The notes: generated by a model from the sequence alone, not told the origin. DNA of 64,000 nt from Vibrio splendidus (GCF_001557875.1 NZ_LNRF01000013.1:1-64000); one strand, 5' to 3'; positions 7,789-16,550 are shown, counted from the stretch's first letter. A program made the numbers and translations.

Positions 7789-9000
7789 ATGAGCATTTTC
7801 CGTTTTCCTTTACTGGTATGGCTTGGGATAGGCACACTTATTATCAGTCTAGGGATCAGACAATCATTCGGCATTTTCATGATGCCAATTTCAGAACATT
7901 TCGGTACAGGTCGCGAGTTTTTCAGCTTTGCGATTGCGCTACAAAACCTATTGTTCGGCGTCTTCCAACCTTTTGTTGGTATGGCAGCTGACAAATGGGG
8001 AGCAAGACGCATCATTATCGCTGGTGCATGTGCTTACGGTTTGGGTTTACTTCTTACCTCCATTTCTACCGAATCGAGTATGCTTTACGTTTCATTGGGT
8101 GCACTCGTTGGCCTTGGCTTAAGTGCGACAAGTTATGTGATCGTACTTGGCGCAGTGGCGAAAGTTGTACCAGCAGAACACGCGGCTAAAGCGTTTGGCT
8201 TAACCACGGCTGCAGGTTCATTTGGTATGTTCGCGGTAATTCCGGGTGCACAATACATGCTGAACGAGTTTGATTGGCAGAGTGCGATGCAAGTCTTTGG
8301 CGTACTTTGTTGTTTGATGATCTCTTTTGCGCTGTTCATGCGAGCGCCAAAAGCAGCCTCAAACAAACAAGTGCAAGCCGAAGAGAACCAAACACTGAAA
8401 GAAGCGCTATCAGAAGCGTTTGCGAACAAAAGTTACTGGTTGATTCACGCAGGCTTCTTCGTATGTGGTTTCCACGTAATGTTTATCGCAACGCACTTAC
8501 CAAGTTACTTAGCAGACAAAGACTTACCGGCGAGCAGCGCTGCGATGGCACTGGCTTATGTTGGCATCTTCAACATCTTCGGGTCTTACTTTTGGGGTGT
8601 GATGGGCGACAAGTTCAGCAAGCGTCACGTTATGTCTGCACTGTACTTAGTACGTACTGTGGTTATCGGTGCATTTGTCACTCTTCCTGTGACTGAATCA
8701 ACTGCGGCTATCTTCGGCGCGGCAATTGGCTTCTGTTGGTTGGGTACAGTTCCGCTTACTTCTGGCTTAGTTCGTCAGATCTTCGGCGCCCGTTACCTAT
8801 CAACTTTGTACGGTTTGGTGTTCTTTACTCACCAAGTGGGTAGCTTCTTAGGTGCTTGGGTTGGCGGTCGTATTTACGATTACTACGGTTCTTACGAGCC
8901 AATCTGGTGGTCAACGGTGGTATTGGCATTTGCAGCAGCACTTATCCATTTACCAATCAATGACAAGCCGATTGAGCGATTGAAATTGGCAATGGCTTAA
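7789..9000 (+). CDS. MFS transporter (OxlT/MCT-like)
   Basis: A 403-residue major facilitator with 12 predicted transmembrane segments. The loop 2-3 motif GMAADKWGARRI (about residues 64-75) and its counterpart in the second half, GVMGDKFSKRH, are present. The pattern resembles the monocarboxylate/oxalate-formate antiporter group and unannotated Vibrio carriers. The substrate cannot be read from the sequence. It follows the His-rich small protein by 15 nt and ends at a strong terminator. Confidence 0.85.
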   Translation: MSIFRFPLLVWLGIGTLIISLGIRQSFGIFMMPISEHFGTGREFFSFAIALQNLLFGVFQPFVGMAADKWGARRIIIAGACAYGLGLLLTSISTESSMLYVSLGALVGLGLSATSYVIVLGAVAKVVPAEHAAKAFGLTTAAGSFGMFAVIPGAQYMLNEFDWQSAMQVFGVLCCLMISFALFMRAPKAASNKQVQAEENQTLKEALSEAFANKSYWLIHAGFFVCGFHVMFIATHLPSYLADKDLPASSAAMALAYVGIFNIFGSYFWGVMGDKFSKRHVMSALYLVRTVVIGAFVTLPVTESTAAIFGAAIGFCWLGTVPLTSGLVRQIFGARYLSTLYGLVFFTHQVGSFLGAWVGGRIYDYYGSYEPIWWSTVVLAFAAALIHLPINDKPIERLKLAMA

Positions 9001-9050
9001 CGTTTTATGCTGACTCCCCCACTAGCGTAAACAACAAGTCGTTCCAATAA

Positions 9051-9101
9051 AGCGAGTGAGTATTGAAAGGAAGCATCCTGAGATACTCACTCGCTTTTTT
9101 G
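9051..9101 (+). terminator. terminator after the MFS gene
   Basis: A perfect 13-bp stem (AGCGAGTGAGTAT with ATACTCACTCGCT) and a 19-nt loop, followed by TTTTTT. Confidence 0.88.
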
Positions 9102-9213
9102 TTGGTCGTTATAGTCTAGCGAAACTGGCATAAACCTCACTGAATAATAAGACTATTTTTTTCGTTTTAATTTATAGTATCCACTCGTTCCTTTAAAACT
9201 AATCCGCAGGCTT

Positions 9214-9939
9214 ATGGAATACATAGATCAGACTGTCCTTATCGCAATGGCACTCATTTTTGTCGGCTCGTTTGTGCAAACCGCAATCGGCTTTGGGTTG
9301 GCCATTGTTGCAGCCCCACTGCTGTTTTTGGTCTCTCCAGATTATGTACCTGCACCTATCTGTTTAATTGGTCTGTTTATCTCGCTATTCAATGCTTTTA
9401 AACATCGAGCGAATATATCTATTGGCGGATTAAAAATCGCATTGCTGGGCCGTATCCCAGGTTCGCTGGCTGGCGGAGCCTTGTTGGTAATGGTTTCAAC
9501 AAGCGTACTGTCACTATGGTTGGGCTTATTGGTAGTATTCGCCGTGATTGTTAGCCTACTGCCATTTAGACTTGAACCAACCCCAACTAAGATGGGTATC
9601 GCGGGATTCTTCTCAGGCTTCTTCGGTACCAGCTCTGGTATTGGTGGGCCGCCAATGGCACTGCTACTTCAACACCAAGATGCCAATCAACTTCGTGGTA
9701 ACCTATCTGCGTTTTTTGTGTTTAGTTCTATCATTTCATTACTGGTACAGATCCCAATTGGCTTCTTCACGATGCACCATTTGATCATCACAATCCCGCT
9801 ACTTCCTGCCGCTTGGTTGGGTTACAAGGTAGCGTTATTGACGACGCAAAGCATTCCTAAAGAGAAGATACGTATCGGCTCTTTGTTACTATGTTCTATC
9901 AGCGGCTTCACTGCTATTTGGCAAGGCTTAGCTGGCTAG
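9214..9939 (+). CDS. TSUP family (TauE/SafE) membrane transporter
   Basis: A 241-residue protein with about eight hydrophobic segments in two homologous halves. It shows the TSUP signatures GSFVQTAIGFGLAIVAAPLL near the N-terminus and GFFSGFFGTSSGIGGPPMAL in the second half. Family members export sulfite, sulfoacetate or other small organic sulfur anions; the substrate here is not determined. It stands alone, with the YjbR gene 68 nt downstream. It is distinct from the second TSUP gene at 47100. Confidence 0.85.
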   Translation: MEYIDQTVLIAMALIFVGSFVQTAIGFGLAIVAAPLLFLVSPDYVPAPICLIGLFISLFNAFKHRANISIGGLKIALLGRIPGSLAGGALLVMVSTSVLSLWLGLLVVFAVIVSLLPFRLEPTPTKMGIAGFFSGFFGTSSGIGGPPMALLLQHQDANQLRGNLSAFFVFSSIISLLVQIPIGFFTMHHLIITIPLLPAAWLGYKVALLTTQSIPKEKIRIGSLLLCSISGFTAIWQGLAG

Positions 9940-10007
9940 CTAGAAGCAGAAACATCGATAAAACAACAAACACACAGATCCACCACCAAACTATGAAAGG
10001 GCGTTCT

Positions 10008-10370
10008 ATGACATACGACGAGTTCAATGCATTCTGTGAATCACAAGCAGCCACCAGCTACGTGATGCAGTGGAATAACTCTCACGTTTGGAAAGTGGGA
10101 GGCAAGGTGTTTGCGATTGGAGGTTGGGGACCAAACGACGAGCCTGCATTTATCTTCAAGGCATCTGATCAGAATTTCGATTTTCTCAAAGAAGAACCAG
10201 GCTATAAACCCGCGCCCTACTTTGCTTCACGTGGCATGAAATGGATTCAGCTTTTTGAGAGCACACCAGAAAGGGATGACGAGTTGAGATACTACCTCAC
10301 GGAGTCTCACCGAATCGTCTCTTTGGGACTAACCAAAAAGAAACAAGCAGAACTCGGGCTCAATCAATAG
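10008..10370 (+). CDS. MmcQ/YjbR family protein
   Basis: A 120-residue protein of PF04237 (DUF419; double-wing DNA-binding fold reported for YjbR). The core pattern is present: MTYDEFNAFCESQ, then WKVGGKVFAIGG and FKASDQNFDFLKE, ending in WIQLF and a SHRIVSLGLTKKKQAEL helix. The start at 10008 is preferred to an ATG 15 nt upstream because AAAGGG then sits at good spacing and the family begins here. Function is unknown. Confidence 0.85.
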   Translation: MTYDEFNAFCESQAATSYVMQWNNSHVWKVGGKVFAIGGWGPNDEPAFIFKASDQNFDFLKEEPGYKPAPYFASRGMKWIQLFESTPERDDELRYYLTESHRIVSLGLTKKKQAELGLNQ

Positions 10371-10421
10371 CCAGAGATTCCGCTTGCTAAACGAAAGCCA
10401 AATTGCTTTGGGGGAACTAAC

Positions 10422-10457
10422 TTGCTATTAAGAACTAAGTTGCTTTTAAGAACGAAG
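10422..10457. repeat. 18-bp tandem duplication
   Basis: TTGCTATTAAGAACTAAG (10422-10439) is followed directly by TTGCTTTTAAGAACGAAG (10440-10457), two mismatches in 18. It lies between convergent genes, where no clear terminator is seen. Confidence 0.7.
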
Positions 10458-10471
10458 CTCTTCTTAAATGT

Positions 10472-11215
10472 TTAATCCGTTCTGAGGAACTTAGGCAATA
10501 ACGGTTCTATTTTTTGCGTTGGCACCAGTGGCACTAATAGGTAGATTAAGCCTGCAAAAGCGATAGATGCCGCTAAGTCTTCAGGACGATGCATACCAAG
10601 CCAAACGCGGCTATACGCTACACCACCAGCCCAAGCTAACATGCCACCTACAAGGTAAAAACGCTTCGCTTCTAAGAACAACCCACCAAAGAATGCCAAG
10701 CAAACACCCACGAAAATCATGTGTCCAGACGGGAATGAATAGTCTGTTTCGCCAAGCCAATGACGTGTTCGCCATTCACTGACCTTATCTTCTACTGACT
10801 CAATGGCCACGTTCTTTTCTTCTAGTGGCAGTTCATAAAACAGCTCCGGCATATCAACCACTTCTTGGGTAACTAAGTACTCAGTATATGGGCGTGGACT
10901 CTCCGTTGATGATTTAAGGAATGTCTTTGCTGCAAAGCTTAACACCAATAAAATACCAAGCTGCAAACAAAGGCTCACTAGCTTTGCTTTTGAGAACTTT
11001 AATGTCAGCACCAACAAAGAGAGAATCGCGAGTGTGATTAGGAACCCTTGATTACCCGCTGAATAAGTCACGAATGTCATCACAGCACCATAGAAAGGCA
11101 ATACAGCACTTCCAAGGTCGAAGTGAGATCCAAAGATCAAAAAGGGAACGAGAGAATACAAGCTTAAAACGAGCAGTAATAAGCCTTTGGATTTGTTAGA
11201 GAACAGAGAAGTCAT
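10472..11215 (-). CDS. pgpB: PAP2-family phosphatase, PgpB-like
   Basis: A 247-residue membrane phosphatase. All three PAP2 motifs are present: KSSTESPRP (C1), PSGH within YSFPSGHMIFVG (C2) and SRVWLGMHRPEDL (C3). About six transmembrane segments place the active site on the periplasmic side. Family members dephosphorylate phosphatidylglycerophosphate, undecaprenyl pyrophosphate or lysophosphatidate. The PgpB-like extended loop between C1 and C2 supports this assignment. It is divergent from the riboswitch-ribB unit. Confidence 0.82.
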   Translation of the reverse strand: MTSLFSNKSKGLLLLVLSLYSLVPFLIFGSHFDLGSAVLPFYGAVMTFVTYSAGNQGFLITLAILSLLVLTLKFSKAKLVSLCLQLGILLVLSFAAKTFLKSSTESPRPYTEYLVTQEVVDMPELFYELPLEEKNVAIESVEDKVSEWRTRHWLGETDYSFPSGHMIFVGVCLAFFGGLFLEAKRFYLVGGMLAWAGGVAYSRVWLGMHRPEDLAASIAFAGLIYLLVPLVPTQKIEPLLPKFLRTD

Positions 11216-11594
11216 GGCTAAGATCTTTTGGATAAAGTGGTCGGATGCTATCGTAGCTTAGCATCGTCAATATCAATTTTATGTAAAAATGGTCAGTAAG
11301 ACGTCATGACGTAACATTATTCGGCTATTGGAGATTATTGCCATTGATTCGGTGAACAATGATTTGATCATCAATAACCTTTGCCATCCACTTATACGTA
11401 TACCGACAGTAAAACCGACCAAAGACCAGCTGTGCCTTACTAAACACAACGGTATTGTGTTCTGCCGATAAAGTGAACACTTACCGGATTATAAGGCCAG
11501 AATCTGAAAAACTTTGCTGTCAGTCCTTTAAATCCACTATCGAAAGGATTACCATCTGGTCTGCTTTCAAAGCAAAACAAATTATTAATTTTTA

Positions 11595-11740
11595 TTCTCA
11601 GGGCGGGGCGAAATTCCCCACCGGCGGTATGTCCTTAGCAAAATCTAAAGATAAGCCCGCGAGCGCTCGATTCGTCGAGGTCAGCAGATCTGGTGAGATG
11701 CCAGAGCCGACGGTCATAGTCCGGATGAGAGAGAATGAAA
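11595..11740 (+). promoter_or_regulatory. FMN riboswitch (RFN element)
   Basis: The conserved blocks TCAGGGCGGGGCGAAATTCC, CACCGGCGG, GCCCGCGAGCG, GATCTGGTGAGATGCCAGAG and CGACGGTCATAGTCCGGATG appear in order, and the ends pair as TTCTC/GAGAA. The element sits upstream of ribB, which FMN is known to down-regulate in gammaproteobacteria. Confidence 0.96.
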
Positions 11741-11752
11741 ACACACTCGTTT

Positions 11753-11797
11753 AAGTTGGAAAGGCGTACCTATTTATTGGGTTCATGCCTCCAACTT
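11753..11797 (+). other. RNA hairpin downstream of the FMN aptamer
   Basis: AAGTTGGA (11753-11760) pairs with TCCAACTT (11790-11797), with an inner GGC/GCC pairing. No U-tract follows. I read it as part of the expression platform, or as a scaffold for control of ribB translation or transcript stability. It is not a simple terminator. Confidence 0.55.
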
Positions 11798-11926
11798 AGG
11801 CGGGTGCATTTCGTTTTGGATAAAACCATAATGAGCTAAGGCCAACTTGTAATGAGTCGGCTTTGTTGTGCTCGGTTGAGATCCCTCATACAGCCCTGAT
11901 TCTGGTGATATTTTAGGAGTTTAACC

Positions 11927-12583
11927 ATGAATCAGTCTTCACTACTTGCCGAATTTGGCGAACCAATCACTCGCGTTGAAAACGCACTGCAAGCCCTACG
12001 CGAAGGTCGTGGCGTACTTTTACTCGATGATGAAGATCGCGAGAACGAAGGCGACATCATCTACTCAGTAGAACACCTAACTAATGCTCAAATGGCACTT
12101 ATGATCCGCGAATGCAGCGGTATTGTGTGTCTGTGTCTCACAGACGAGCAAGCGAACCAACTTGAACTTCCACCTATGGTTGTTGATAACAACAGCGCAA
12201 ACCAAACTGCGTTTACCGTAACCATCGAAGCAAAAGTGGGCGTTACAACAGGTGTTTCTGCCGCTGACCGTGTAACAACGATCAAGACAGCTGCAAACCC
12301 AACAGCTAAGCCTACTGACCTAGCTCGCCCTGGCCACGTATTCCCACTGCGTGCTCGTAAAGGTGGTGTACTTGCTCGCCGCGGCCACACAGAAGGTACT
12401 GTGGATCTGATGCAAATGGCAGGACTTCAATCGGCAGGTGTACTGTGTGAAGTAACCAACCCAGACGGCACAATGGCAAAAGCGCCAGAGATCGTTGCTT
12501 TCGGTAAACTGCACAACATGCCAGTATTGACCATTGAAGATATGGTGATGTACCGCAACGAGTTCGACCTTAAGCTTGCATAA
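11927..12583 (+). CDS. ribB: 3,4-dihydroxy-2-butanone-4-phosphate synthase
   Basis: A 218-residue stand-alone RibB that makes DHBP and formate from ribulose 5-phosphate in riboflavin synthesis. The acidic loop DDEDRENEGD (about residues 34-43), the GIVCL strand, the TGVSAADR motif and RRGHTEGTVDLM are all conserved. There is no fused GTP cyclohydrolase domain. TAGGAGT lies about 8 nt before the ATG. FMN feedback is expected through the riboswitch upstream. Confidence 0.97.
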   Translation: MNQSSLLAEFGEPITRVENALQALREGRGVLLLDDEDRENEGDIIYSVEHLTNAQMALMIRECSGIVCLCLTDEQANQLELPPMVVDNNSANQTAFTVTIEAKVGVTTGVSAADRVTTIKTAANPTAKPTDLARPGHVFPLRARKGGVLARRGHTEGTVDLMQMAGLQSAGVLCEVTNPDGTMAKAPEIVAFGKLHNMPVLTIEDMVMYRNEFDLKLA

Positions 12584-12645
12584 CGTTTAGCCCTCAATGC
12601 TAAACACTTAGTCGTTAAGTCAACTACACTGTGACGTGAACATTG

Positions 12646-12702
12646 AAAGGCCTCACTCTTACTGCTTTTAGAGTTAAAGCATATAAGGGTGAGGCCTTTT
12701 TA
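12646..12702 (+). terminator. terminator after ribB
   Basis: AAAGGCCTCACTCTTA and TAAGGGTGAGGCCTTTTT pair across a loop of about 23 nt, with a T-run. Confidence 0.85.
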
Positions 12703-12914
12703 ATTTCCGTAGCTTGAAACGAGCCTGAAATGGATCGCCAAAGTGTCTCTACTTACCGAAACCTCCCCCAACCTATCGTTAGAAAAGCGCCACCTCTCAA
12801 AAAATCCTGCAAATTATGAGAAACATTCACTCGAATGGTGAAGTCATGCACCATGATTGATCATCCATAATTTGAGAAAAATCATAAATCAATGAAATAT
12901 AACACTTATTTATT

Positions 12915-12931
12915 TTGGCACGGTGTCTGCA
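12915..12931 (+). promoter_or_regulatory. sigma54 promoter
   Basis: TTGGCACGGTGTCTGCA has the -24 GG (12917-12918) and -12 GC (12929-12930) separated by exactly 10 nt. It matches TGGCACG-N4-TTGCA at all but one position. The next gene starts 39 nt downstream. Confidence 0.78.
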
Positions 12932-12969
12932 CTACCACTAAGTAGGTATACAAATATTAGGAGTTGAAT

Positions 12970-13833
12970 ATGTTTGTAGTTATTTCAGTGGGTTTATCCC
13001 TATTAGTACTTGCAGCTCTGTTTCATTTCTCAAGGAAGAGACAAACAGCGCTATCACACAGGTTTGAAACCTTAGTTCTGCTTAGAGAATTATTGTTGTT
13101 ATCACGCAAACACCGCGCAGCAACGCATTACGCTCTGGCGTATAAATTGTCTAGCGACTCGATTCGTAAAGTGAACGAGATTTACGACAACATACTTGAG
13201 GTATCTGAGCTGCTTCAATCCCATGTGTCGTTTGACAGCCGCCCTATGTATCGCATCTATCACCTTAAACTTATCGCTATGCACAGCGACTGGCAAAACC
13301 GTAGCTTGGTGCGTAACCAATCGATTCATGGCAAAACAATTCGCCATAGCATGTTCTTGATGGATGAAGTAATGATCATCTGGCTAATTAAGTCTGAGCG
13401 TGAAGACATGAGCCGTGAGTACCACATGAATTGGCAACAGATCTTAGATTGCATGGAGATCCTGACCAAATTACGAATGTCTATCCCTGGAATAGAGAAG
13501 GCGGATATGGAGAAGCCTGAGGACTATTTGAGATTCAAATTCTACGCCTCTCAGACACACAGAAAACTCAACCAGTTATCGATTATCTGCCCTCTTAGTA
13601 GTGGGTCACCGGTTTGTACGCGAGCGATGCATGCACTCTCAGAGATCGCATCAAGTAACGAAGCGACCCAACCGGCAGATAGCATGTACGAATTAACCAG
13701 TGACATCTCTAGTGTCGTGTCGCAAGTTTACGACCAAGTATTATCCGACATTACGAGAAGCCTGTATCAGCCTTTACCAGACATCAACGAAAAGGTGATA
13801 AATACCCGATTATCTGTACACCATTACATGTAA
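12970..13833 (+). CDS. membrane-anchored helical protein of unknown function, sigma54-promoted
   Basis: A 287-residue protein whose family I do not recognise. An N-terminal hydrophobic segment (about residues 1-20) is followed by basic residues and a long, almost entirely helical cytoplasmic region. The helical region faintly resembles nitrate/nitrite-sensing (NIT) domains (LVLLRELLLLSRKHRAATHY, then NQSIHGKTIRHSMFLMDEV). No kinase, GGDEF or MCP output domain follows. The start at 12970 is set by TAGGAG 6 nt upstream, replacing a TTG two codons earlier. It is monocistronic between terminators. The sigma54 promoter suggests control by a bEBP, as for flagellar, nitrogen or quorum genes. Confidence 0.65.
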   Translation: MFVVISVGLSLLVLAALFHFSRKRQTALSHRFETLVLLRELLLLSRKHRAATHYALAYKLSSDSIRKVNEIYDNILEVSELLQSHVSFDSRPMYRIYHLKLIAMHSDWQNRSLVRNQSIHGKTIRHSMFLMDEVMIIWLIKSEREDMSREYHMNWQQILDCMEILTKLRMSIPGIEKADMEKPEDYLRFKFYASQTHRKLNQLSIICPLSSGSPVCTRAMHALSEIASSNEATQPADSMYELTSDISSVVSQVYDQVLSDITRSLYQPLPDINEKVINTRLSVHHYM

Positions 13834-13880
13834 AGACTTCGTGAGAGGAGAGCGTGCTGGAACTCTGAATTATTGAGTTC

Positions 13881-13914
13881 AAATCCGATATCACCATTGA
13901 TATCGGATTTTTGT
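13881..13914 (+). terminator. terminator after the sigma54-promoted gene
   Basis: AAATCCGATATCA and TGATATCGGATTT form a 13-bp stem with a 4-nt loop and a short T-run. Confidence 0.85.
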
Positions 13915-13964
13915 ATTTATGGGCTTTTAAATTTCTATCGCTATGTATCATTGCCTATGAAGTT

Positions 13965-14861
13965 TCAAACATCACCGGACTTGATATCGCTAGCCCAAGC
14001 TTGTGCCGCAAAATCAATGAACTGACGAACAACTGGAAGCTGATAACTGCGAGACAGATACACTGCCCACAGAACGCTGCTGGGCGAAACAAACTCATCC
14101 AATATTCGTATCAGTTTTCCATTCGCAATCAGTGGGTTGGCTAAATCACAAGGTAAACGAACCACCCCTTTTCCATGCTGTGCAGCGCGAGTTAGCACTC
14201 CAACATCGTTAGCCTTGATGGTGCCAGACACCTCAACTGAATAGTGTTGATTGTCCTTAACAAAATCCCACTTAGAAACATTCAAGTGACGAAAACAATT
14301 GTGTTGTCGAAGCGCCTCGACCGTTTCAGGTTCACCATGTTTGTCCAAGTAGGCTTGCGAGGTACACACCACTGAATCAATGACCATTAGCTTTCGTGCA
14401 ATCAAGCTATCATCAGGTTGATCAGTGTAGCGAAGTGCAATATCGATCCTCTCATCCACCAGCTGAGTAAAGCGGTCTGAGGCAAACAGTTCGACCGTGA
14501 TATTAGGGTGGCGCTCGGTGAACTGCTCGACCACATCCAACAACATATGCTGAGTTAACCCGATGGGGGCTGCAATTCGAATGGTTCCAGAAAGATCATC
14601 GGTTTGATTGAGTGACGTAATTTCTAACTCAGCGGTCTCATGGAGGATTTTCTCACAGCGCTGCAGAGCGATTTCCCCTGCCGCCGTCAAGCTCACCTTT
14701 CGAGTCGTCCTATGTAATAGCCTCTGCTTCAGCCACCCTTCTATCTCTTGAACATGACGTGAAACCTGCAACCGACTCATGTCCAAATGCTCAGCTGCTT
14801 GGGTGAAGCTGGCACAATTCGCAACTTCGACAAAGCTACGCATTGCCGTCAACCTATCCAT
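13965..14861 (-). CDS. LysR-family transcriptional regulator
   Basis: A 298-residue LTTR of the CrgA-like group. The N-terminal HTH (about residues 15-50, FTQAAEHLDMSRLQVSRHVQEIE, then the TTRKVSLTAAGE hinge) precedes an effector-binding domain. The start at 14861 follows AAGGAG; a GTG one codon upstream is possible. It is divergent from the NAD(P)-binding protein gene at 15024. A perfect dyad in between is the likely operator. The inducer is unknown. Confidence 0.9.
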   Translation of the reverse strand: MDRLTAMRSFVEVANCASFTQAAEHLDMSRLQVSRHVQEIEGWLKQRLLHRTTRKVSLTAAGEIALQRCEKILHETAELEITSLNQTDDLSGTIRIAAPIGLTQHMLLDVVEQFTERHPNITVELFASDRFTQLVDERIDIALRYTDQPDDSLIARKLMVIDSVVCTSQAYLDKHGEPETVEALRQHNCFRHLNVSKWDFVKDNQHYSVEVSGTIKANDVGVLTRAAQHGKGVVRLPCDLANPLIANGKLIRILDEFVSPSSVLWAVYLSRSYQLPVVRQFIDFAAQAWASDIKSGDV

Positions 14862-14934
14862 CACACTCTCCTTGAACTATTTCGCAGCTAATCGAATCTT
14901 ATTAGATCACTATATAGATACAATCTACATCATT

Positions 14935-14952
14935 TTGCGATATTTATCGCAA
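14935..14952. promoter_or_regulatory. LysR-type operator dyad
   Basis: TTGCGAT-N4-ATCGCAA, a perfect 7-bp dyad containing the T-N11-A pattern of LTTR sites, lies between divergent lysR and the oxidoreductase gene. Confidence 0.6.
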
Positions 14953-15023
14953 CCTAGTGAGCTATTAGACTGCAATGGCTGTCGAGAAAACGACTCAATA
15001 AATTAGATAATTGGAGAGACATT

Positions 15024-15662
15024 ATGAAAATTGCAGTATTAGGTGCATCAGGTTGGATTGGTAGTCACATCGCTCAAGAAGCTCAATCTCGTGGTCACGA
15101 GGTCGTTGCTGTTGTAAGAGATGCAAGCCGCGTGGAAACCAAAGGCATTGAAGTTCGTTCATTTGATTTACAAGATGAAGCCGCAAGTCTAGCAAACGCA
15201 CTATCCGGCGTTGATGCAGTCATTACTTCGATTGGCGGACGTGCTCTGGGCAATCACGACATCGTAAAAAACACTGCGACTAAATTGCTGGCAACGTTAC
15301 CGAGCATCGGTATCGATCGCCTACTTTGGGTTGGCGGAGCAGGCTCATTAGAAGTAGCGCCAAACGTACCGCTAGTGACTGTTCCTGACTTCCCTGCGGA
15401 TTACAAAAACGAAGCACTAGCACAAGGCGAAGCTCTTGAAGTGTTCAAGCAATCGAGCAGCGAAGTTAATTGGACGTTCGTTAGCCCTGCAGCAGAAATA
15501 TTCCCTGGCGAGAAACTATCGACCTACCGTACAGGTGGCGACCAACTGCTCACCGACGAAGATGGCAACAGCAAAATTTCAGTCAGCGACTATGCTATCG
15601 CGATGATTGATGAGCTCGAATCTGGCAAGTTCCCGCGCCAACGTATTGGTGTCGCTTACTAG
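15024..15662 (+). CDS. NAD(P)-binding oxidoreductase (atypical SDR, YwnB/BLVRB-like)
   Basis: A 212-residue Rossmann protein of the NAD(P)H-binding group (PF13460). The dinucleotide motif GASGWIGSHIAQEA (residues 7-20) lies directly at the N-terminus. An HDIVKNTA helix and the strand RLLWVGGAGSLEV follow, as in YwnB and biliverdin reductase B-like proteins. The classic YxxxK pair is absent, as usual in this group. The substrate is unknown. GGAGAG precedes the start. It is probably controlled by the divergent LysR protein. Confidence 0.83.
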   Translation: MKIAVLGASGWIGSHIAQEAQSRGHEVVAVVRDASRVETKGIEVRSFDLQDEAASLANALSGVDAVITSIGGRALGNHDIVKNTATKLLATLPSIGIDRLLWVGGAGSLEVAPNVPLVTVPDFPADYKNEALAQGEALEVFKQSSSEVNWTFVSPAAEIFPGEKLSTYRTGGDQLLTDEDGNSKISVSDYAIAMIDELESGKFPRQRIGVAY

Positions 15663-15685
15663 TCATCTCATATATAAAAACTATA

Positions 15686-15717
15686 AAAGCCGCTTGTTCA
15701 AAACAATGCGGCTTTCT
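15686..15717 (+). terminator. hairpin terminator between convergent genes
   Basis: AAAGCCGC and GCGGCTTT arms around a 14-nt loop. The T-run is short on the + strand, and A4 precedes the stem for the - strand, so it may act in both directions. Confidence 0.6.
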
Positions 15718-15739
15718 GATCTTCGTATTGAGCATTCCT

Positions 15740-16393
15740 TTAATCCAACGGTAGATGCCCTGTTTTCACTAAGATAACGGTCTCTTCTTCCACATAAGGG
15801 AAATGCTCGCTCATGTGAGGGCTGCGCATCCATGTGTGTTTCGGATACTCGCCGTGTTCATCTTTGAAAGTGCCCGACAATACAAAGATCTCTTCACCAC
15901 CAAAGTGACGATGTGGCTGAAAGCGCTCGCCGACAGGCCACTTCACTAAAGCGACATGTTCGTGCTCAAACTCATGCAATGGCATGACTTGTAAGCCACC
16001 AATGCCCGGAAGCCACTCTGTTTCTAGTGTATTGATACGGACTTGAGTTAAGTCTCTCGCATCAAACTGATTTAGCTTAACCAAGATCGTGCAGCCGTCT
16101 TTACTCGATGGCGAGTGCGCACTACCCGGCGGATTACGGATATAAGTGCCCGCTGGGAAATCTCCGGTTTCATCGGAGAAGACACCCTCTAATACGAAGA
16201 TCTCTTCGCCTTGCGGATGCGGGTGCTCAGAAAACGAAGATTCAGGATCGTACTTCACCACGCTAGTCGTGTGACCTGATTCTTTCTCTTCTCTTTCTAA
16301 CGGCTTACGCCAAACCCCTTTAGCTGGGCTTGCGACCCAATCTAGTTTATCGGTTTCGATAACCAATCTCTTTGAAAAGTCCATGTTGAGCAT
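15740..16393 (-). CDS. bicupin protein, ChrR-like cupin domains
   Basis: A 217-residue protein made of two cupins of the ChrR C-terminal type. The first has HPHPQGEEIFVLEG and a later His in GSAHSPSS; the second has HRHFGGEEIFVLSG and EHFPYVEEE. The paired HxH and Glu residues are probable Zn or other divalent metal ligands. The N-terminal zinc-binding anti-sigma domain of ChrR is absent, and no sigma factor is adjacent. It is more likely an enzyme or sensor of oxidised or electrophilic compounds than an anti-sigma factor. AAGG precedes the start. Confidence 0.78.
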   Translation of the reverse strand: MLNMDFSKRLVIETDKLDWVASPAKGVWRKPLEREEKESGHTTSVVKYDPESSFSEHPHPQGEEIFVLEGVFSDETGDFPAGTYIRNPPGSAHSPSSKDGCTILVKLNQFDARDLTQVRINTLETEWLPGIGGLQVMPLHEFEHEHVALVKWPVGERFQPHRHFGGEEIFVLSGTFKDEHGEYPKHTWMRSPHMSEHFPYVEEETVILVKTGHLPLD

Positions 16394-16489
16394 AATGACG
16401 ACCTTACTCTAAATATTGTTTTAATTATTATTGTCTTGCTAATGTCTATTCTACGCGAATAACGAGCGAGGGGGAGACTTCGCTGCTAG

Positions 16490-16517
16490 TTGCTAATTGC
16501 TAATTGCTAATTGCTAA
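16490..16517. repeat. 7-bp tandem repeat (TTGCTAA x4)
   Basis: Four head-to-tail copies of TTGCTAA in the gap downstream of the SDR gene. It is a short, slippage-prone array with no assigned function. Confidence 0.85.
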
Positions 16518-16550
16518 CAAAGCATCCCCCATATTAAAAACTCGGCTTGA

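Noticed and set aside
11455..11754. 99-codon open frame upstream of ribB
   Set aside because: It runs straight through the FMN riboswitch, whose conserved RNA blocks explain the sequence.
13860..13885. GAGTTCAAATCC looked like a tRNA T-arm
   Set aside because: There is no acceptor stem, D-arm or anticodon arm around it; the following bases form a terminator hairpin.
16481..16520. Possible CRISPR-like repeat array
   Set aside because: The units are 7 bp, directly adjacent, without spacers; it is a microrepeat. No CRISPR array or cas gene occurs in the window.
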